A DNA stretch of 64,000 nt from contig CABFPE010000212.1 in assembly GCA_900660155.1 (NCBI GenBank), positions 475,916 through 539,915 on the forward strand. Reading direction: 5' to 3'. The notes under the pieces are model-generated. The model was not told where the DNA came from and did no database searches. It saw only the letters and a program-made list of their open reading frames with translations. Positions 38,701-51,656 of the stretch are shown here, piece by piece. The number at the start of each line of letters is the position of its first letter. Position 1 is the stretch's first letter. This DNA comes from Hofstenia miamia. Its lineage: Eukaryota > Xenacoelomorpha > Acoela > Hofsteniidae. A program made the position numbers and the translations under genes.

Positions 38701-41700
38701 TGCTTCTACGATCTTTACTCTCTCCTCCACAGTATATTGCTTTCGATCCATTGGGGTGAGAATTCAGTGTTTAGTTTTTGATATTTGTGAAAATGAAACA
38801 AAAATCTTAGTAATTTTGAAAATGGTTAGAATATAAAAAGTGGAAACATTTTTTGGCCCTTCTTGTATATTATAGCACGTTAATGGGGCCGACTTTGTGT
38901 TAAAGTTAAATTACAATAGTTGGTCTGCCAACAAATCAAGAAATTTAAAACTTCAAAGACAGTTTACAAGAAAAAAATTTAAGAATAACTGTGTCATTCG
39001 ATTTGACGTTTAAAAATACACTAAAAATGAATACTTAATATATACATAGAAATATAGTAAAATAAAATAATTTTGGCTATAAGTTAGAAAATTAATTTGC
39101 TGTTTTAATGTTTTTACATATTCTCTGATTGCTCAATGATTATTTTTGAAATCAAGTTTACTATATATTTTTTCTAAGTCAAGCAATGCCAATTTCCGCT
39201 TAGGTACAGAATAAATGTCGAACTTTAATATTAAACCTATTTCAACAATATTGCAAATGTTTGCAAAATTTCAGTTCAGATGTTCTTTGCAAATCGATGC
39301 AATGATTTGGCCAAATACCAAATAATATTCCAATTTTATATTTTGACAAACTTACCAATGCAAGTCAAATTATATTAAGGATTCCTAGAAGTATAAGAAA
39401 TTTACAGCAGAAATTCCAATATTATGCAAACATTTCAATTTTACTTAACAATAGAACAGCGAGTGCTACTTGAGAATAAGTTTACGTCTGATATTTCAAA
39501 TTTATAAGTAAGAAATCGATAGAAAATTTCCACAAATGGCAAATTCAATGAAAATACCAGCATACTTGGAAGTATATGTACCTTCTAGTGTATTTGCTGA
39601 GTGAATAGTGGAGCAAACAAAAAATGTCTAGTGATCATTTTGACCTATTGACTAGTTTCTAGTGTTCAACTAGAATTATTTTAAAACTAATTTGTCAGTA
39701 GATTGCATTGCTTTCCAAAGTACAGGATGTTCACCCTCTTCCGGCCACTAATAATTAATCAAAATATGTAAAATATATAATGCTAAACCAAAAACATTGT
39801 GAATATCAGGCATAGCCAAAAATAAACAGTTGGGTATTATATATAGCGAATATGAGGTCCAATGCATATAATACACTGCTTGGAAAAGTAGGAGAAACAA
39901 TTTTCAACCGTATTGTGATAAATCTGATTCAGAGTTGAAACTGACATGATTTCTTAGGCCCAAGTCCGGACCAAAAAAATTTGCTTTACGCCTCTGATAG
40001 TGTCTTGTCCCCATAAGCCTGCACAATGAACTTGATTGCCAAATTTGCGTTATATATTGATTAATATGTGTATATCCACTAGTCCGTCAACAGTGCTTAT
40101 TTAATTGTGTTATTATTCAAATTGTATTGTTAACCATTATTCAATAAATGTGCCAAATGTGTGTCATTTCATAATGACTTCCTACCATCACGAGGGATTT
40201 TATCATTAACTGCAATATTATAAAATGGTTGGATATCGGAAACTTTCAGAAACTTCAATAATTTGGCAATATATTCTTATTCCCACTGTTATATCTTAGT
40301 CAATTATACTAATATTCTATAATTAAATTTTGATATAAGCAAATTTTTACATTTCTTTGATTTGAACTAAAGGATTCCAAGTCTTTTCTTGAATATGAAG
40401 TTTAGAAATATTACCGTATGCGATTGGATCCCAACTAACATGAGCCAGCTGATAGGCCTTAAAAGGAAGTCAAATGATTAGTAAAAATTTAACTTACACA
40501 ACGTTCTCTCAAACGAATGTCCATCGTGTTTTCTTTCTCATTCTAAACATTTTTAAGAAATAAAATAGAACTTTAAGCTGCTCAGGAACACAATCTCTTT
40601 CATCAAAATTTTATACATTTATTGAGTATGAAGGAATCTTAGAATTGAAATCTGCCAGATGAAAGATAGGGACAAAGATTTTAGTTTCGCTCAGCTAACC
40701 CTAATTTTAACTCTTTCAAGATCTTTCAAAATATAATTTTGTCTAAAAATATTACTCTCCTAAAAAATTTCTTGCGTTGAGAAGTTCATACTTCAATTCT
40801 TTTTGTGCATGTGAGTTGAAAATATTATCATTGTTGCATTTCATTGTAGTATTCTCAATTGCTTATTGATAAATAAGAGAAGGAAAGCTAATATATTGTA
40901 GCATCATTCAAGAATAACAACCAAAACGCTATCAATGATTTGTGTTAATTCTTGGAAAATGCGTTTAGTAATTTTGACAGTTTAATTTCGGCAAGTATTA
41001 GTCTCCCAAAACGGTTTGACAAAATTAAGTGTAGACGAATCGCCTGCACACAGTTCTGCATAGCCACGAGGTACGCAGAAATTTAAAGCGTGGGAAAACC
41101 AAAATTGAAATTAGGCGACTGGTACTTGTTTGACATCAATAATCGGTAAATATGTTTTAATAAATTTTGTATAAATAGAAACTACGAGCTGTGAATATGA
41201 TGAACATTAACCTCGTTATATTTTCTCTTTATTATCGCGGTTTGATTTATTACATTATGCAAAGCTAAACGGTTTCTGTGTGCAACAATCAGAGTGCTAT
41301 TAGCGGAGGAGTAAATAATGGGTATTGCGCTTGATTGTTGTATTACAGCTAAGTTATGGATAGGTGTAGGGATTTTTCACCCGTTTGGCTTGCACTCGAT
41401 TCCTTTCTTGGCATATAGTAATAAATGCAATAAAGGCGTTTTGCCATCGTAGGTAAATATCATTATTTATCTTAACCGAATTTTAGATCTAAATTCTGAC
41501 CGATAATGCGACCGATAATGTGACCGATTGTTATTTTAATAGTAGTTTGTAGCTAGCGTTTGTATATAATTTTTAGTAGCTAGCGTTGTGTCTTAATTTC
41601 AACTTGTCAGTAGTTTATAGTTTGTTTGTTTGTATAGTACGAAATTATTATATGTAGGAAGCTGCTTTATATGATAGTTAAAGTTTTTACGTAATAGCAG

Positions 41701-44700
41701 CTAGTGTCTGTATATGCCAACTACTGACAATACACGAATTGAGCTTGAGCACTAAGTCGAATTGTGTTCGTAGTTTATTTCACTCAATAAGGCACACATA
41801 ACAAATATAATTTCATGAGACTGAGCTGAGTTGGACTCACAATGGATTGGATCTTTAACTACGTATGAGGATGGAGTTGCTGATAGCTTCTGGCGAGCCT
41901 GTTATGATCTCAACGACTTGGCGTCGGGCAATTGCGCCCAGAGATTACAATCCTCTTCCACCGATGGAGTATCTAAATAATGCTACATTATAATTGTTAT
42001 TAGAACATCTGTCAAGGCAGTGTGGAATACACAATTAAAGAAAGAAGAGGAAGTTTAGATAATACTTACCCCGTGATGGCTGACTCTGATCCCTTGTTGA
42101 TTCTCTAAGTAGATTATCGAGTTATGAAGTGTTAGTTTCACCTGGGTAGCGATATTACAATATGGAAGAATTTTAAATATATTTACACAGAAATTTAATG
42201 ACCAACACAAACGCCTTAGAACAGCAGCATCTATTATTTATCTATGTCAGGTTTGTAGCAAAGCTGCAAAGCTTGTAAAACAGTTTTTGAGAAAATATAT
42301 TAACTCATGAATTGCAACTCAAATCCAAGAAAGGGAAGTGAGAAGGACATGAGTACGATTGGGTATTAACAACGAAGTCCTTTGTCAATCAGTTGTTACC
42401 AGTTTTTAGTATTATACTATAAAAAATGGCATATTTTCAATATATTCTAGCATATATTTTCATATGGAAATCAATGATGAAGTTGACATTATGCATAACA
42501 TAACATCATTATTTGAACTATGATTCCACTACCTCATTGGAATTTCGGAGTTTTAGGGGATATATGTTGGCAAAGCCATTTTCAATATCTTCACCATGAA
42601 ATTTCTTTAATGCTAAAGGCCCTCTACAAACAATTTTAGTAATGGATTCAATATGGTTAAGATCATGATTAAAATTGTAGATCTACTAAAATCTAAAACG
42701 ATCAAGCTGTTTGATAAAATTAATTTTTAAAGACATTGGGCTATTTAATAAATCATGTGCAGCTCTTTTAAGATATCTACATTATTTTCAACTAGACAAA
42801 TTCCAAAACTGTGCTGTACATGTACATTACAGTCTCAAAATGTTTGAAAACTTCTATGTTTAGACAGTTGGTATTCATTAAAATATTTGATAATCGTGTC
42901 ATGACTAGGCCGATCTAGAAATTATTGATGGGGTTAATAATACTCCAAAACTTAATATTTGCACAATATTCTTCATTCTACACCTTTTAAATTTCAACTT
43001 CACCAAGTGAAAATTCCATTTCGTCAAAAGGGAAATTCAAATCCTCTAAATGAAAATTCAAAGCAGTATTATTAACTTATTGATGTTATGTATATATATA
43101 TATATATATTTATTCTCTGAAGTTATCTTGCGACAAACTACTCTAGGTTTTGCTTATCCTATAGGGCTTGAATCTTCTGCATTGTCAGCAGCTGTTATTA
43201 AACTATACTTAATTTCATTGATAATATTTGTATATGGACATCATAATTTTGTTTAGTAGTTCCACATTCTTACAAATGTTATATGTATGAACATACAGAA
43301 CATTATTAATGCTCAATATATAGTTTATTAAACTATTGTTAAAATGTAACATTTAAAAGTTCCAATCAAAATCAAAAAGTACAAAAACAATTTGTCACTT
43401 TAAAAATCTACAGTGCTATATTCATTTCGCCATTTGAATTGTATTTGGCAATTCCAAGTATTTTTTCGCAGATTTTCTTTTAGCAATCTTCTATATTCTA
43501 TTAGTCGTTATCCTTATATCCATTGAGAGATTATTCCATTGCTGGAAGGCCTGCATTGAAAAAGAGTTCACCTAATAATTACTTTTTGTTATAATCTTAC
43601 TACTAAACGTGTTGTTTCTTTTGTTGAATTTTAGATATTTTTCTAAGAATTTCAGCAATTTTTTTTGCCATTTTTGATGTGAAATTACATTAATAAGACA
43701 TAATGTTGTATATTGAAAAATAGTGACAAAATACTTGAGTTGCTTTTGTGTGATTGGTGCTTCTGTGTAAAGACCATTGTTAAGCGATTTAAGAGTGCTT
43801 ACTTTATTCCACTAAGTAGGAAACATCAATGTATGCATTAGCTTATGACAATGGCATGAACGAGGTAAATATTAATTGTGGCGTCTTTAGCATATGACAG
43901 ATATCTAATTTCATGCGAAATTTCTTTCATTCTTATACATAATTCATTATTGAAACACCTAGCTAATTAACTGTTGGTGAGGGACTTATTTCAATATTGT
44001 TTATTGTCAATGGTATTGTTTTTGTATAATTTATAAATTCTTTGTTGTGATAGATAATCTACTGCGTCTTCTCAAGATTTAAGTTAAGATGATTATTCTT
44101 GAAATATCTTAATTATTTTGACAGTTCCTCTTTGGTATTCTTGAGACATATATTTAATGATCCATTAGTTGCGAATATACATGTGTCATCCACATAATGA
44201 AATGTATGTTTACGTGATATTATTTCCAACGTCATTTATGTATAAATTAGTGTTGGCCCAAGGATACTACCTTGTGGTACTCCATGTATAATAGGTGAAA
44301 AGCTTTAATATGTGTTAGTAACAATTTTTGTCCTTTGATAACTGTTTTTTAAATAATCATTTATTAAGTCCATGTTGTCATCATTTATACCAAGTTGTTT
44401 TAATTTCATTGCCAGAATTTTGTGATTTATACTATCAAAGGCTTTCCATAAATCAAATAAGGTCATTATAAAGCATTTATTGTTATTGAGATTCATTCTA
44501 ATTGATTCTGTTATGTTACAAATTGCTTCAGTTGTTGAGTGCTTCTGCCTGAATACATACTGGTGTTCCTGTAATACACAATTATTTTCAAGGTAGCTTG
44601 TAATCTGATTGATTAATATATTTTCTACAATTTTGCTAAAGGGGTTTAAAATGCTTAATTGGGCGATAGTTTTCAGGAACTAAAGGATCACCTCTTTTAT

Positions 44701-47700
44701 ATATTGGTGTGATGTCTGCTTTTGAGACAATTAGAAAATGTTTTGGTGATGATGCACACATTAATTATAGAAGTCATTTGGGTAAGGAATAAAAAACAGA
44801 ATTGTTTATTATAAAAATAGGTATTTGTAAAGATCCTTAAGATTTGCTGCAGTCAAGTTTTTTAATATGTTTGATTGTAAATGAGAAATGCCTTTCTGTG
44901 TTACTACTTGCAGAATTCAAATCAAAAATTTCATCCCTAAAATTAAACTTCCAATGTTAACAAATGTTTTCTTTAGCATTTTATTCTATATAATTTTGTT
45001 TAGTTATTATTACTCTGATGTCTGCACTTATATTTTGTTTCTTGTTAAGCAATTTATCTAAGAAGCTCCATTTATCCTTAGCACTTATTAAAGCCTGATA
45101 TTCATAGCAATTGAAACCATAATTTATAATATTTCTGCATTAAGAAATTAATAATCCTGCATTTAATTTTCATTTGACAAAATTGAAACATAAAAGGTGT
45201 ATATTTGGCTTAATTTTGAATTCTCACACATTTCTCTAAATGTTGTGATTTTGTGATAACAATTTTAAAGGTCTTGATGATCCTATAGTTAGGACGTTCT
45301 ACTATTGACTTTGAGCTATTTCATATCCATTTAAAAATATATTAATTTGTTTTAGTTGTAACCAGAATCCGGTATCTGGTAGAATCGGCAATTTCACAAC
45401 TGAATCCGGATATCTGAAGTCTGGTAAAATTTCACTTGTATACCAGATTTTACGAGATAGCATAGTTTTAGATAAAACTTGATTTTAAATGGAATTTTTT
45501 AGGAAAAGCCATATTTTTGCATGATATGCAAGTTGTCATTTAACAATATAAAATGTTTTTCTGATATAAGTAGTTAAGGAAAGACAGTCGAGGTCCTACA
45601 AAATGACGTCATCACTGATTCTAGATATTGACGAGGAGTTGTAATGCCATCTAGTGGCGATGTAATTACTGACTCATTTTTTGAGACATTCACAAGGGCC
45701 GATTTTCAATGATTTATAAACATATACTTGCTATAGTGACTCACTTATTTATCTGGGGGCCAATTTAGTTTACACGTTTTACAATGATTCATATACTTGC
45801 CATAGCAACTCCAATATTTAATGTGGTCATTTTCATATGCATGCTTACTTTTTGCTGATACATATGATAATGCTAGCTGACTTAATTCAGGGCTTACATC
45901 GCATTTTGTCAAGATACATTACTGACTAATAATTTTAATATCTATAAAAGTTCTACATGGTTCTATGTATGAAATTTAATTTGCTTTTGGGAATGTACAC
46001 ACTATATGCAAAAGAAGAACTTTATTTTTCAAAATGTGTTGTTATTTCACTGTAAAAAATTCCACGAGTTCTAGTGAACAATGCATCTATGCAATCATTG
46101 TAATTTAATTTGTTTTTGGAAATAAATCACCTACATGCAAAGGGTTACATTTCCAATTTTCAATTGTGTTGCTAATTTTCATTGTAAAAAATTCCACATG
46201 TTCTAATGATTAACATCCATAATCATTGTAATTTATTTCGTTTTTCGGGAAATCTAAGCATTACATGCAAAAGGCTACATTTAATTTCTCAAATATGCTG
46301 CTATTTCATTGTAAAAAGTCCATGCAATTAATTCATTTTTTGCTAATATCCAATATACAAAATGGAAAAATATTCTCCATACTTAAACATTACAGATTCT
46401 GAAAACCCTTGTCTACAATATATTCTGATTTATAAACTCCAAATTGGTGTATTGTTTACAATTTGTAGTGTGTATCAAACTCAAACGAAATATGGCCCAT
46501 GGTAAAAATTATTTTGGAAATTGCTTTTCCTTCCTAAATGCTATGCACAATGAGTTGGAACAAAATTCAAAATGTTAATTTGACTTAAAGTTATTCAATG
46601 TCAGAATAAACCTCTGAAATATTTCAGTTGTAAACCAAGTATTGTGTTGAAACTTAGCATTTAATTTTATTTTAGAAGGTGTGAATACATATTCCTTGTT
46701 GGATTTGCTTTTCATTAGCACATAGAAATATTGAAAATTCACAAGTTTTAACTAGAACAACATGTTTTTAATGCACTAGTCAGTCTTTGTGTAGAGTTTA
46801 ATTGAGAATTTGGTTTTTTCATTATTCAATAAGTTGTTTTTATACTTTGAAATGTGAAATTCTCTTTTTCGCAAACTATATACAGATAATGAACTTTAGA
46901 AATTACTTAATGTCTTGCCCTATGCATTAAATCTTCTAGAACATATGAACATATATATATATATAAATATAGTAATGACTAGTTATTCATACACCTTCTC
47001 CATGTGGAAGAAATGGGATTTAAAAATCATTTATACTTTTAATTAATGCTACCATCAAAATTGCTGTCATCACAACCAATTGTTGTGAAAAAAAATGAAC
47101 TCTACCTGAATATTAAGTATATAAATTCAAACAAAATAGCAGTAAAAACAACGGGGATTTATCTGATCATTCTATTATCAATGCAATAAAGACAAAAGAA
47201 TTTAAGAACTTTGCTTAGTTATTTCTAAAATATCATATCAAATAAACTCTTTCTACATTAAGTGAATTCTATACAAATTTTTTTGACCAGAAACGTCATG
47301 TTCTAGTTTCCATGGAGACTATAATCACTAAGAATATGTCAAATTCATGGCTACTCTGGTTGACAGGGGTAAATTGAAGTGAAAGCTTGGTCAATCTAGC
47401 CATGTTTCACGCTCAGCTATGAAAATGATGGCTTTGATTTCATAGTTTTTATTATACAGGTATGTTTACTTTTGGATTTTACTGAATATGCATTTAAATT
47501 TGGGTTTTTATCCAATTTAGGTGAATTATTAGCCCTGCTGAGTTGATACTTTGTATTGATTTCAATCTCAAAATACATGTAAGGCTAGGGCTTTGGTTTA
47601 GATCTCGAAATACGTCTACACATAGAAACATTGGTATGCCTTTGATCCCCAAAATTTAATGTTTTTGCTTTCATCATTTGTACTAATTTGTAATATTTCA

Positions 47701-50700
47701 CGTGTTTTAATATTTCTTGTTTCTAACGCTTGTATTTTAATCAAGCTCATATTAATATTTGTATTTTTTAGCAATATTCGACCTAACACTTGGTATATTG
47801 CTGATATTGTAGATTTGCTGTGATTACAAAACATTAGTTTGCAATTTTCTTGAAATTCTTCGCAATCTATCTTTAAAATAACATGAGCCTCTATTTTTTA
47901 CATGTGAATAATACACTATTTACAAGCATTTGTATGCTTAGGAGGCGATTTCAACATGGGGTTGACTAATTTAATGATTGGAAATCATATCCAATGAAGG
48001 GGAATCAAGTGTGTAGCAATGCATGAACTAGAAGAACAGTGAATTGCCTGGAAAAATAAAATTCTCATTTCTATTTCAGCTACACAATACAATGGAAAAG
48101 ATATCAACAAGACTGTGAGAAGAGTCATAAACCAAATATTCTGAAAAACGTGCAAAGTTGACAAGAGATGTAACAGTCAGCAAATGTGTACATCCCCCTA
48201 AAAGCCGTATAAACCAAAAAGAAATGTAGAGAAAAGACTGTTGTGTAAAATTATTATCATTATAGTGTATTAATGAAAGTGTGTATATGTATAAATCCTA
48301 CTAATTATGTCACATTTATAATTTATTTGGAAACGAAATTGTCTTCATCATGTAAGTCTATATTTCATATGCCTGTAAAGTTTAGGTATGGTGAATATTT
48401 TTCCGTTTTGTATATCAGATATTAGTGAAAAACAAAATAATTGGATGGAATTTTTGCAATGAAATAGCAGTGCATTTTGAAAAAAAATGAAATGTAACGC
48501 ATGTAATGTATAGACCGCCTAAAAACAAATTAATTACAACTATTGTGGATTTTAATCATTAGAACACGTGGAATTTTTTACAATGAAATAGCAGCATATT
48601 TGAAAACGAGATGTAGCTATTTGCATTTAATGTATAGATTTCCCATGAAACAAAATAAATTACACTGATTGCGGATGTTAATCATTAGAATGTGTGGAAT
48701 TTTTTACAGTGAGATAAATGTATTTGATAAGCGAAGTGTAGCCCTTTGCATATGATATATAGAAAACAGCGAATTTAATTTTTACATAAGCTATCTAAGC
48801 AATAGATGCGTATGGATTTTTTACAGATTGGAAAATTATTAGTCAACAATGTATCAATGTAAACTCTAATTCGTCGGCTAATTTATATTAACAATTGTGT
48901 TTGCAAACAATGCCAGTAATGTTTAAGTATGGGGAATATTTTTCCGTTTTGTATATTGGATATTCCTGAAAAACGAATTAATTTCATGTAATTTTTCCAA
49001 TGACATAGCAAAATGTTAGAAAAAAAACGAAATGTAACTCTTTGCATGTAATGTATATAGCTCCAAGAAACGAATTAATTACAACGATTGAGGATGTTAA
49101 TCATTAGAACGTGTGGAATTTTTTACAATGAAAAATAGCAACACATTTACAAATCGGAAATGCATGTAGTGGATAGATTTTCGAAATTAAATTAAATTAC
49201 AATGATTGTATAGATGTGTCATTCACTAGAATCTCGTGGAATTATTCATGCTTTAAATCATTTGAATTAATATTCAATTTCAATTAATGTACTTCCTGGC
49301 CTAACCCCCAAGAAATTTAATTGTTGACTCGACCCACTGGTCGACGTTTTCTAGGACTGGCCTTGTAGGTTGGCAGCTGAAAAAATATTAAAGAAACTAT
49401 ATACATTATTATTTCATGGATTTTGCAAGGCACATTGCATCAATGGATCATTTTCTCAAGACTCTATTGACATATACCACCATCATTGTTTTGTGAAATC
49501 TGAAGAGAGAGAAAGTCAATAAAAGATAGACTCTTTATTTTGCTGAATTATTTTTAATTTGCATCGGTGGTTAGTCAGTTTTTAGTATTAGTTTGCCTGT
49601 AACATTTATTAATTGCAATTTCAAACTATTCGAGTATAGAAAACGAGGTCTAGAACTGGGAGTATCATAACAATAATTTTGAACCTCATGATTCTTAGAA
49701 AATCAGTAATGGGAGAATTGAATGACCTTACTTTATTATTAAAGTTCTGTGTATGAATGAAAACGCATTTTTATAAATTTGCATTGAAACTTGTGCCATG
49801 TAAAACAAAACACTAAAATTGGGGATTTTATTAATCTCTAATAAAATAGAAAATTTATCGTTTTTTTAAAACATGCTAAAATTTTAATCTAGAATGCTGA
49901 TATACTTGTCTGTATTCATCTTAACGCATTTTTTGAGAATGACAACAATGATGACTAAGAAAATCCACGCCATGGTTTTAGGATGAGTTCTGATTGCTTT
50001 TGGGGTGTAGCAGGATTGAATCTTGATTACTCTACAGGGCCTCCAGCAAATGCGCCTGTGTAGAGAACATCTGAAATGTGGTGTCATTATTGCTCTTAAC
50101 AGTTTTAAATTATCCAGTGTACCACTATTGTATTTCATACTAAGTGCCATTTTCATTTAGCATTTTCATTGTGTCTGATATAGAATTTGAGAAATATTCC
50201 AATTGTTTTGACTTCATTAGATGCTGATAGAATGCAAAAAAGGGCCTTGGCCAGGTACAAATATCTACGGGGACTAAAACTGCTCTGTGGTTTTTTCAAC
50301 ATTTGAGTTAATTTTTACAAAAAAGTTTAGTAAAAGAATAATACAAACAGTTGTGAAAAACAGGGGACTTAGTTCCAGCGAAATTTAAAATCAAATAATG
50401 GAGATTGTCATTGAATAACCGTCAGTCAACACTTATGACAAAGGGTCATGAATAACAAAAAGCGTTTTAATATTACGAGATTGACTCTCGGCTGGTTTGG
50501 AATACATTTATGCTCGTCTGCATCAAACGTGGTGAATTCGCACCTTGAAGAGAGTCTTGTTTTGGGAGGAAAATAAATTTAATTTTTATTCCCTTGATTG
50601 CTTCCAATTATATTAGCATGACGAAAGCATGCCGCCAGAAGCTTTCTCAAAACATCTCAATGGTGGAGGGCATGCAATTATATGTGGTGCGTTGTCCTAG

Positions 50701-51615
50701 AACTAAAAAATTAGGCTCTAATAGTTGAAGGGTTCTCAAACAGCAGCGGGCAATGATAATATGCTGCAATATGCATCACTAGTTATTGAAGGATACCGTT
50801 TTTGATGATTTTTTTGGATCAATTAAATTCAAGTTTCTTTTAAACCTCAATTGACAATAATGAAAATTCATTTCTTAAATCAATATATAAAAATTCTAAT
50901 TTTTCTATGAACTTGCCTAAATTCATTATGTTAGTTAATTGGCAAGAAGTTTAAGAATTGACTCTGGGGTCCAATGGACCCCAATTGTCATCTGAGGGTT
51001 AAGGGATTATAATATTTTTCAAGAGTAAAGCTATGATTTTTTATAAAATTTTAAGTTTAAAAAGTAAATTTTGAATTTAAAGCATTTTTGCGGCTTCCTA
51101 CGATACAAGTATTATTAAGCATATTATGTATATGAGGTGTCTAAAACTATCAAAGAAAGATAGCTGTTTATGATATTTTTCAAATGATTTTCAGGAGTGT
51201 ATATCAAATTATTGTAGTCAGCAATTTGATGAAGTTTGAGTGAAAATAGGCTTGAGGAGAAAATTTTTGGATATTGATATTTGAGAAACACTACCAACAT
51301 TTGCTTTTTTCAAAATTGAAGGTGTTTATGTGATGACCTATTGTAAAACATTTGCAACATCATTAAGATATGTTAACTTAAATATAATCATTCAACACCA
51401 CAACTTGTGATGCCTCGTACACGTACTTCATATGGAGATCGTAGTTTTTCTGCTTCAGCGACACTGCTTTGGAATAAGCTACCGATTTACATCAAGCAGT
51501 CCTCGTCATTAGTGACTTTTAAGATCTGAAGACACATCTCTTTAGAAACCACTATTACCCATAATTTCGTTGTTCGCTCTTGAATGTACTTTTGTATAGT
51601 GTGAGCGTAATATTG

Positions 51616-51656
<41 letters not shown>

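Noticed and set aside
39930-40020. Candidate for the missing channel exon (reads FFGPDLGLRN, like WxPDxxLYN)
   Set aside because: The phase does not fit exon 3, there is no clear border, and the lone GPD match is too short to trust.
41279-41813. Possible solo LTR (TGTG start, ACA end, late TATA- and polyA-like words)
   Set aside because: No second copy, no target duplication and no linked pol; chance in AT-rich DNA is likely.
47616-47834. 72-codon minus-strand frame in the spacer of the inverted repeat
   Set aside because: No recognisable motif and composition like the AT-rich background.
49884-50156. 91-codon minus-strand frame with a hydrophobic stretch, taken first as a signal-peptide exon of the channel
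   Set aside because: The channel start is clearly at 52871-52901, and this frame has no matching splice sites or family similarity.
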